Assembly (NCBI GenBank): GCA_016648135.1
Contig: JADDOH010001502.1
Location: 99,495 to 163,494 of the forward strand
Direction of reading: 5' to 3'
DNA: 64,000 bases
DNA from: Agrypnia vestita
Lineage: Eukaryota; Arthropoda; Insecta; Trichoptera; Phryganeidae
A program made the position numbers and the translations under genes. Each line of letters opens with the position of its first letter. Positions within the stretch are counted from its first letter, which is position 1. This document shows positions 56,605 through 64,000 of the stretch, in pieces. The notes beneath the pieces are model-generated. The model ran no database searches, had not been told where the DNA came from, and was given only the letters and a program-made list of their open reading frames with translations.

Positions 56605-57890
56605 TTAGGTCCTTACATATGAAATTGGCGTTTAGTATGGGAGGAACATACAGCCGATTTTTTTTTATTATAATATATTTATTTAATCAAAGTATGTACC
56701 ATTGCTATCTATGCACTTTTGCCATCTCATAGGTAGTTCATCGATCCCTTTACTAAAAAAACCATTCGGACGGGAATCAATAAAATCTTTGAAGGCGGTT
56801 TGGACTGCCCCATCGGAGTTGAATTTTTTCCTTTGCAAGAAGTTATCCAAATTTCGAAAAAAATAGTAATCTATTGGGGCAAGGTCCGGAGAGTACGGTG
56901 GATGTCTTAGACATTCCAATTGAAGCTTCTCTAATTTGGTAGCCGTCTGTTGTGCAGTGTGTGGTCTAGCGTTATCATGAAGCAGTAGTGACCTAGAGCG
57001 ATTAACCAGCCTCGGTTGTTTAGCAGCTAGGTTTTCCGTCATGGTTTGCAGTTGCTGACAATAGACATCTGCCGTAATCGTCTGGCCAGATTTAAGAAAG
57101 CTGTAGTGAACGACACCAGCACTAGTCCACCAAACGCTCAGAAGTAACTTTTTTGGAGTCAATTTTCGCTTGGGGCATGGTTTGGCTGGTTCGGCAGGGT
57201 TCAGCCATTGCGATGAGCGCTTCCGATTATCGTACAGGATCCACTTTTCATCACAGGTAATGATTCGATTTAAAATCCCTTCATTATTGTGCCGGTTGAG
57301 TAATGCAACGCAGCAGTCAACGCGCGTTTGTTGATTTGCTTCACTCAATTCGTGAGGTACCCACCTTTCAAGCTTTTTCACCTTACCAATTTGCTTCAAG
57401 TGGATTAAAACAGTTTTATCACTAACACCGCAGCCTGCAGCTAACTCGGATGTGGTTTGCGATGGATCCGCTTCCACAATAGCCTTCAATTCTTCATTAT
57501 CAACTTTGGTCTCCGGCCGTCCACGGGGCTTGTTCTGCAGGTCGAAATTTCCAGAACGAAAACGTTGGAACCAAAAACGCACTGTGTTTTCTTTTGCGGC
57601 ACCGTCGCCATACACATCATTAATCCTTCGAGCCGTTTCTGCAGCACTGGTGCCACGGTGGAACTCGTACTCGTAAATAACGCGATATTTCAAATTTTTC
57701 ATTTTGTAAACTGAGTGACGCAAAGAAAAAAACAATTGAGGAAAAAACAAATGAATTATAATTTTCAAAACACAAATACATGAGTAAATAGCTGTATAAA
57801 TTTGGATTTAGAATTCCTAACCAAAGAGAAGATATTTGAGATCGAATTTGCCAGTACGGCAAAACGTCAATTTCATATGTAAGGACCTAA
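56605..57890 (-). mobile_element. Full-length mariner transposon
   Basis: 1286 bp bounded by 28-bp terminal inverted repeats (TTAGGTCCTTACATATGAAA at both ends; one mismatch over 28 bases, at the G of TTGGCGTT versus TTGACGTT). TA dinucleotides flank both sides (56603-56604 and 57891-57892), the mariner target duplication. The intact frame, the matching ends and the lack of secondary insertions point to a recent arrival in this intron. Confidence 0.95.
56683..57702 (-). CDS. Mariner transposase, apparently intact
   Basis: 339 residues, close to the usual 340-350. It cuts and pastes the element by recognising the terminal repeats. Two helix-turn-helix regions occupy roughly residues 1-110 (TSAAETARRINDVYG, then SELAAGCGVSDKTVLIHL), followed by the WVPHELSE linker that controls strand coupling in mariners. 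The catalytic triad is complete and of DD34D type: D151 (TCDEKW), D243 (LLLHDNARPH) and D278 (SPDLAPIDYYFF), with 34 residues between the last two. I start at MKNLKY rather than the ATG 22 codons upstream (57768) because the extra residues are hydrophobic and absent from mariners. Sequence features resemble the cecropia/mauritiana side of the family, but the subfamily is not settled. Activity is inference. Confidence 0.93.
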   Translation of the reverse strand: MKNLKYRVIYEYEFHRGTSAAETARRINDVYGDGAAKENTVRFWFQRFRSGNFDLQNKPRGRPETKVDNEELKAIVEADPSQTTSELAAGCGVSDKTVLIHLKQIGKVKKLERWVPHELSEANQQTRVDCCVALLNRHNNEGILNRIITCDEKWILYDNRKRSSQWLNPAEPAKPCPKRKLTPKKLLLSVWWTSAGVVHYSFLKSGQTITADVYCQQLQTMTENLAAKQPRLVNRSRSLLLHDNARPHTAQQTATKLEKLQLECLRHPPYSPDLAPIDYYFFRNLDNFLQRKKFNSDGAVQTAFKDFIDSRPNGFFSKGIDELPMRWQKCIDSNGTYFD

Positions 57891-58559
57891 TATTATAAAA
57901 CGATATAAAACGATATATAACGATATAAAACAATACATTTCAAAAATATTTTGAACAAAGATTGATTCGTCTTCGAATCAATTTATCGATCTATTTAATA
58001 AATAACTAACCATTCGCCCGTGAAAAATCACGGGAAACAATAATAATTAATAACGACCCTTGCGTGACCGCGCAACATGAAGCGCGCGCTGATTGCGTGT
58101 CACACTCTAATTATCTAAAGTTGTCATTCCAGCAAGTTACGGACAGGCAAAGAAATTTTTTTTTTTTATATTTAGAATCACAAACTATTTAATTATTTTT
58201 AAAAGACGCACATTACAGTAATAAAATATAGTTTAGAGGTTATTTAAAATTCACTTTCTCCACAGATTAGAATACCACTATTTCCATAGTATTTTGATGA
58301 AATTTCAGTTAAATGTTGAATGACGAAAAAAGAAATGCATAGTGCAACTGGACTTCGCAAAACTTTAGAGACAGAATAGCCGCCAAGAAATGTTGTATTT
58401 AAGGGATATGTTTCGGATCCTCAACATAAGTGCGCGCATTGCATCCCGCCTGACGAAATTACGCAAAATTGCGGATAAATGAACTGTGCAACAAAACCCT
58501 CAATGATTCTTTTTTCTGCAAATATCGTCACATGGTTTAAAAATATTGTTATGTACAAA
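57891..58559. other. Intron 6, no gene recognised
   Basis: Short GATATAAAACGATA repeats follow the mariner. A CCATTCGCCCGTGAAAAATC block near 58010 may be a repeat end. The region may include unrecognised 5' parts of the adjoining Tigger relic. Confidence 0.4.
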
Positions 58560-59388
58560 AGACGAATTTATAAAAGTCATGTTTCTTCCACCTAACTTGA
58601 CTTCATTATTACAGCCCATGGATCAAGACGTTATTGAGACTTTCAAACGGTATTATAGAAAAGAATTGTTCCGTAAGTTACTTTTGGAAAAGAAGAGGGG
58701 GGAGAAGAAAGCCTGATAAAAAATCATAAAATGATTGATTTGAAAGACGCGTCCTACATGATCAGAGCAGCATGGGACAGTGTAAAAGAGCAGAACTTGA
58801 AAAAAGCGTGGAATAAAGTTTTGTGTGTAGTGGAAAAACCTCAAAGTGTATGTGTAAATGAGAAACAGGAAGATATGTCTGAAATAATAGATATGCTAAA
58901 AAAAGCTCGATTGCCACGAATGTGATGAAGAAGAGATTCAACAATGGATAGATATCGACGGAGAAAATCCGAATGGCGAAATTTTAGACCTCATGACTAA
59001 TAAGGTCGCCACCACTAGCACCTCCACTACAAGTTCAGATAATGGAGATGAAATCATAATTGGTGCTTCTGAAGCGTTTACTTGCTTATGTTTATATTGC
59101 TTTGCGTTGGTTTGAAACACTATGGCAGACGAAGATTGAAGATTTTTTAAAGCGTTAATTGTACCTAGTATGGACATATATGTTTTATTATAAGATTGTC
59201 TGCACTTTTTTTGTTTAATTCCTATTTTGACAAATTTTAATGACTTAAAGATATAAATGTAAATATGGTTTTCATTCACCTCTACGTAATATGTATGGCT
59301 GAATCAGTACAGTTCGATTATCCGAAAATACCGGTTTTCCGAACACCTACGTCCCCCAGTTAGTTCGGATAATCGACGCTCTACTGTA
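58560..59388 (+). pseudogene. Tigger/pogo-type (jerky-like) transposase relic and its 3' end
   Basis: FIKVMFLPPNLTSLLQPMDQ, then DVIETFKRYYRKELFRKLL, is the conserved block around the last catalytic Asp of pogo/Tigger transposases. After a stop it continues IDLKDASYMIRAAWDSVKEQ, NLKKAWNKVL, the C-terminal helical part, and beyond another stop DEEEIQQWIDIDGE. At 59362-59386 the sequence GTTCGGATAATCGACGCTCT followed by ACTG and TA matches a Tigger-type terminal repeat; an inverted subterminal match is at 59312-59328. The 5' terminal repeat and the first two-thirds of the gene are missing. Confidence 0.75.
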
Positions 59389-60179
59389 ATAGGTATTATT
59401 AATTTATTTACCGGTGATTCAGTAATGGAATTTAGCTTAAATAATATTGTCAGAAAATTCCTAAATTCCTCACTAAGTTAAGACGATTGATCTATAAATA
59501 GGTACAGTGTCGCCACAAGCTATCGATCTTTGTCACCAAAGTTATGCCCTTAACCATTCGACCACACAAATACGGGTCTTTATAGGTTACTGCCTAAATT
59601 TGAAATATTTCAGGGATCTTCCCGCAAATCTTTTAACCCCTAGGGTTGTTTCTAGACAGAACGTGCCCCTAGGCTAAGCTACGGCTTGGCATCCTCTCAG
59701 TACTGCCTTTTAAAATTATATTTATTTACATTTTCGCTTACAGCACATTTCAAAATTATTTTTATAAATAACTAGCTTTGCTATCTGGCTTTACTCGTAA
59801 CTTGAATTCTTATGCAGTGTGTACATAAAAGAGCAACCCCGCAATCCTTTTCAGGTAGATCTAAATTATTTGAGTGAAAATTTTCAGGCAACAACGATCC
59901 AATCTTTTTTTATTTTTTTTTAATTTTATTTTGACAATGTACACGGTCTTAAAGCCTTTAAAGTACAGATTATAAATAAATATTGAATTCACAGAAAAAA
60001 TGAAATTAAAAAGAAAAAATAATGTATTAAAAAAGTTATTGCCACTAATCTAAATAAATTCAAACATATTTTAATTTAAGTTAAAAATGAAAATGAAATC
60101 TAAAGAAGAAAATCATCAATCAATGAACATTTGTAATGAATTCAATCAACTGAAAATATATCTCACAGATTTTGAAAAA
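59389..60179. other. Intron 6, no gene recognised
   Basis: AT-rich with nothing coding and no matched repeat. Confidence 0.5.
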
Positions 60180-60430
60180 CATTGGGCGATAATGAAGGTG
60201 ACTTATATCGAATATTAAACATTAATTCACATTCGCTACTCAAATCCTTGCAAAAACAAAATATTTTTCAAATTTTTGCAAGGATTTAGCGATATTATTT
60301 GACTTGTATCAATGAATTTTTCATATTCATAGTAAGTTAATATAATGATTATCCAACATTAAAAAAAATGTGATAGAGACATTGAAAAAAAAAGTTTAAT
60401 GTCGCATATATCCGGAACTAAGACTTCTTA
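60180..60430 (+). repeat. Foldback family K copy
   Basis: GTGACTTATATCGAATATTA, AATCCTTGCAAAAACAAAAT facing TTTTTGCAAGGATTTAGCGA, and TTTGACTTGTATCAATGAAT. The central stem is the clearest foldback in the family. Confidence 0.55.
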
Positions 60431-61194
60431 TTGACTAAATAAAGAAATTCCTTTTTTATAATAAATCACTAAAAAATTCTGAAAGAAAACTGTTGCTTGC
60501 AAGAAAGAAAAATGACGAAACGAATCAAATAAATCATCGCAAATTAATGAAGATAAAGAATACACGGAGAATATAGAAGACTGTAATTTCCGTGTATTTT
60601 TTATAAACTCCCTATTTTGAAATAAAATGGAAATTTGAAAGAACCGTAGCTGATGATAGAAATGAGTTGAAAATAATCAATTTAGGTTTCAAAACTCAGA
60701 AATATTATTGTGTCTTTTTTTACATAAAGTAACGTGAACCCGTATGACGATAACATTTGAATGTACTCTCACGATCCCAAAGAAGTTTCACATAAAAAAT
60801 GACTCCCTTTAAATATTTTGGCAGCAACCCTTACCATCGTTATTTAGAAATATTAATAAAAAAACATGTCGCGTGTGTGCTCACGCGTGACCCCTATTGG
60901 CGATGGTGTGTCAACTAATCTGATGATTGCCATTGAAGCCTCGTGAAAGCCTTGTCAGCTGATTGCACTTTGTGCGATTAATCCATGTTTGCACGCGCCA
61001 GCGACCACAGTGACATTGCCAAGGGTACGAGGCCGCACTGCCCCTAGAGCGATGCTTCATCAGAAAATATTCTATATAAAATATAATAAGGGTGTAGTAA
61101 TTGATGCATAATGCTTGTTATCAAATGATGAGAATATAAAAAGTTTAGAGTGAATAATAATCAAACTATCAATCGGACTACTGAAAAATATTGT
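60431..61194. other. Intron 6, no gene recognised
   Basis: AT-rich. A GC-richer block at 60960-61060 (GCGCCAGCGACCACAGTGAC; the motif CAGCGACCACAGTG recurs at 61470) is of unknown origin. CTGATGA on the minus strand near 61060 lacks a GAAAC box. Confidence 0.4.
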
Positions 61195-61860
61195 AATGTG
61201 ATGATACAATTCGGAGAAATTACGTACAACCGGATCCCTCGTAATACGTCAGAGACGACAGCGCTGTGGGATGCTCTGGAACAACACTCTGGAATTATCC
61301 ACGACATTCTAAAAACGTCTGGTACAATCTGGAACTGTCGGAAACATTCTCATAAACACTAGAATAATCTCGGAGGTTCGAAAAACCAACGTGTTTCATA
61401 TAAAAACGCGGAACCAGTGCCGCGGCGTTGCATGTTTATTTTGAAGTTTGACCGACGCGATTATAAACCAGCGACCACAGTGTTACAAACGCTCAAATTA
61501 ATTCAAAGCGACGGATATCTAGCGAATACCTGCTTACGTGCGATAATATTAGTACGAGTAGCTTGTTGGTCTTGTGGTTAGGACTCTCGTCTCGTGATTC
61601 AAAGGTCGCTCTCGAACCTCACTTCAACCTCACTCCAAACTGGCATGTTAGTCCTATTTTCGTAGCACAAGCGTTTAGCTTAGTTTGAAAATAGTAAGAA
61701 TATTTATGTGACGTGCATTCCGTGCTCGCATCTCTATTTAAAAAAATAAAAATTGAACAGAATATTCTAGCAAGCGACAAAAAAGTGTTTCACAGGCGAG
61801 TGATTAATTGAGAAATAGTGTGAATTAAAGAATAAGGGATTACACCACACCTGGAGCCTA
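61195..61860 (+). mobile_element. LTR-like element carrying a nested SINE
   Basis: CACTAGAATAATCTCGGAGG, a TATAAAAACGCGG promoter-like box at 61402 and GAGAAATAGTGTGAATTAAA AGAATAAGG parallel the minus strand of the 49.3-kb element in order. A SINE splits the two halves at about 61545-61745. The left boundary is uncertain. No coding part is attached, so it is likely a solo LTR. Confidence 0.45.
61545..61745 (+). mobile_element. tRNA-derived SINE copy nested in LTR-like element
   Basis: Head GTAGCTTGTTGGTCTTGTGG, B-box region TCTCGAACCTCACTTC with a short internal duplication (CCTCACT twice), body TTAGTCCTATTTTCGTAGCA, TTAGCTTAGTTTGAAAATAG, ATTCCGTGCTCGCATCTC. Confidence 0.7.
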
Positions 61861-61934
61861 AAATGAAAGTAGAAAGTAGGTATTTTTGTATAAATAGGTG
61901 ATATACCTATTATTATCCATGTGAGAAAATTTTT

Positions 61935-62045
61935 GGAAATCAAAATATGTCCGCGTCATGACAATTCCCGTGGAGCTACTCCGCCGTGACTGAGATACAA
62001 CTTTCCCTGGTGCACATTTGGACGAGTCGGAAAAGAAGGTCATAT
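61935..62045 (-). repeat. Family I, copy 2 (single arm)
   Basis: Minus strand ATGACCTTCTTTTCCGACTC, GTATCTCAGTCACGGCGGAG, GTCATGACGCGGAC matches 41858-41960. The short frame (61858-62043) begins MTFFS and keeps SQSRR and FQKFS in register with the other copy. Confidence 0.5.
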
Positions 62046-63357
62046 AGGTATTTTTAATTTTTGCCTTTCAACAGGCCTAGAAACCCAATTACAGAAACGA
62101 AACCGTGAGAACCAGTGTCATGCCCATTGGGATACGACGGTCGCCTACGAGGGTCGCTACGAGAGTCGTTACGAGGGTCGTAGAAATTGTAACGTATCTA
62201 CCTGTACACCTAAGCTAAATACCTGACTATAAAGTTTAATAATATAAGTTTTACGAAGAGCCCAAAGCTTGAGACTTTAAGCTACCGAATTAAGCTTTAT
62301 TACGACTTTTGTGACTTTTAAGCACACACTTTATGCTTTAAGCTTCTAGATAAAACTTAAGTCGAACTTAGGACTTCGGAAGTATATTTACATGAAAGCT
62401 AATATTTTTTTTTTTTTGTCTATAAGAATTTATATTTTCAAAATTGGCCAGTCGTGATCTATCTAGTGGTTAGGAAAATTCCCCCTCCGTTGTGTCCGTA
62501 GCTATCCAAAATTCTTTTGATATGTGGTGAGATTCGTATTCTTATTAACGCGACTAGACTAATATAGATCGAATTCTTACCTAACTATGGAAATAACAAA
62601 CGCACGTAACTAATCCGTACTCGTCCTTCTAGAAACCGCTCTAGAATTCTACAGTTTCGCCTATATGAGAGATAGCCGATATCGTCCACGTCCGGAGTTG
62701 GCCTAAAAGCCAATTATATGCGGCGTAGCCTAGGAATAAACGCTAGTAGCAAAACTCCCTTACATTGAACCGCCATAACTATAATACCATCGGGGTTAAA
62801 ATACTGTAATATAAAACAATACAATCGTTGCCAAGTTAACGGCATACGCTAAAGATTCCGCCCGCATTGATTATCAACATCTCATAATAGCAGCTTAGAA
62901 CAGTGTCAGCGCAACCACATGCGACACCCATTTATGACAGATTTACAAGATATACTAGCATACGTTATATTCAAAACACAAGTAAGAAACCTACCAATAG
63001 CGCATCCCACGTTGTCCGATCTGCTCGATCTGTTCATAGTACATAGTAGGGGAAGACAAACATATATATATTCATAACAACTATGCGCAACAGAGGCTCA
63101 GGGCAAGCTTTGTCTGACATTATCGCAGCCCGAGATTCTAAGGGAATGGAAGATACAGATTTGTAAGTGAAATTTAAGAAGTGTCTAACCACTTCTGTTC
63201 AAACGTGGATTCTAGATGCCCCCCCCCCCCCTGTAGGGGGGAGGGGGATGCGGCCCCAGAGCATCGCCGCATCCGGTGGTTAACTCCTGTTTAGACATAA
63301 CCTCCCACACTAAGCTGCAGACCAAGATCAAGCCGAGACTCTATTGCTCCTGCTGGA
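62046..63357. other. No gene recognised; 12-bp tandem repeat and poly-C tract
   Basis: A 12-base unit (TACGAGGGTCGC type) repeats about 3.5 times at 62138-62181. A run of about 12 C followed by a G-rich run lies at 63219-63247. The remainder has higher GC than the introns upstream but no recognisable frame. Confidence 0.45.
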
Positions 63358-63750
63358 ATCCCCCGAAGTCCTCGCTTCCCGGCGACAAACATATCAGGAA
63401 GAAATCCCGCGTCTGATATTAAGGTTTGTATATTATCCCGCGGGGCAGTCAAATTGACTGGTGTATTATGATGAGGATCCCACGTTGCGGCTACATGAGC
63501 CGGATTATTATGATGTGTACTGCTGATTAAAGGGCTGAATGAACTAACTGGGTGACTGGAAAAGACTCTCCCTTGAGCGCGTCAGTCAGAGCCATGTTAG
63601 CATCGCCAAATATAGTTGAGGTGATTGATCCCACGGTGTAGTCTTATTGACTAGAGATATTAAATGATGGTAAAACAGCATGATTATTACAGTTGATTGT
63701 GTAGTTCCTGATATGTTTCTCGCTGGCCGGGAAGAGAGAACCCCGAAGGT
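63358..63750. repeat. Inverted module with arms of about 40 bp
   Basis: GAAGTCCTCGCTTCCCGGCG, ACAAACATATCAGGAA (63365-63400) faces TTCCTGATATGTTTCTCGCT, GGCCGGGAAG and CCCCGAAGG (63704-63748). Between them are GATCCCACG blocks in repeated form. Probably part of a repeat extending beyond the window; class unknown. The minus frame 63586-63840 has no domain I recognise. Confidence 0.45.
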
Positions 63751-64000
63751 CTCTGTATACAGCAAGTTAGAAAAGGTGGTGAATGATGAGTATGATGGTG
63801 TTAGTAATGCCATCGCGCTCCTGAATGCGGTCCCGATCATAAAAATTGATTGTTAAACTGCTAACAGATCTCGTTCATTAAAGCGGCCCCGAGCAAAAGT
63901 ATTGACTGTCGAACTGCTACCTGCATCTTATAATTTCTCGTTCATGAGGAACGTCCTATCTCGTCCTTGAGTACGGAGTTATTACATTCACATACATTCA

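Noticed and set aside
57452..57714. Plus-strand frames over the mariner
   Set aside because: Antisense shadows of the transposase gene.
61040..61066. Minus-strand CTGATGA near 61060 as a hammerhead
   Set aside because: The downstream sequence lacks GAAAC and a convincing helix II.
63084..63164. Possible further exon of the PH gene ending at a GTAAGT
   Set aside because: A good donor-like GTAAGT exists at 63163-63168, but no convincing acceptor, no homology and an ambiguous phase; one 6-mer is not enough.
1..64000. CRISPR arrays, operons, ribosomal RNA, bacterial features
   Set aside because: Long AT-rich introns, spliced exons and eukaryotic mobile elements; the only evenly spaced repeat (71 bp at 38.6 kb) is a hairpin satellite without spacers.

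Overview
The window is AT-rich nuclear DNA from an insect, most likely a moth or butterfly (Lepidoptera). The evidence is a gene with short exons and multi-kilobase introns, a full-length mariner element, tRNA-derived SINEs, Penelope-like (PLE) debris, many foldback MITE-like repeats and recurrent GTAGGTAC-type simple sequence. The species assignment is inference. No bacterial, organellar or free-standing RNA gene was seen.

One host gene dominates, on the plus strand. A GC-rich first coding exon (11743-13614, 624 codons) is followed after a 27.5 kb intron by five small exons at 41115-41358, 45013-45194, 49073-49198, 52884-53063 and 54974-55070. Reading phases agree at every junction (0, 1, 0, 0, 0, then phase 1 leaving the last exon). 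The joined product is about 901 residues and incomplete at its C-terminus. It has a long low-complexity N-terminus with SH3-ligand-like proline/basic motifs and a pleckstrin-homology (PH) domain split over exons 4 and 5. The PH segment resembles that of the ARHGAP9/12/15/27 Rho-GAP family, but no RhoGAP domain lies in the window; it would be expected further downstream.

Everything else is intronic or flanking and largely built of mobile elements. These include an intact mariner (56605-57890) with TA duplications and matching terminal repeats, a Tigger/pogo relic (58560-59388), an old DDE transposase relic (46.7-46.9 kb), three LINE 3'-end relics (40.3, 45.5 and 53.9 kb), LTR-like elements (49.3, 61.2 and possibly 38.9 kb), a PLE GIY-YIG endonuclease relic (37.5 kb), at least nine SINE copies, and several dispersed foldback families called B to K here.

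The most interesting layer is a scattered set of hammerhead-ribozyme-like cores. Each has the order CTGANGA, one extra nucleotide, a helix II hairpin, GAAAC, and a very short palindromic stem III. Seven look essentially complete (1.6, 1.9, 21.1, two at 31 kb, 37.5, 48.5 kb) and about seven are decayed. Several sit as inverted pairs; the most striking is a 558-bp near-perfect inverted repeat at 30998-31555. One adjoins a PLE endonuclease, which ties the set to Penelope-like retroelements. The 3' end of a LINE lies almost against the exon-2 splice acceptor, and the exon-1 frame stops just past its donor, so splicing of the host gene may be affected by its transposon load.
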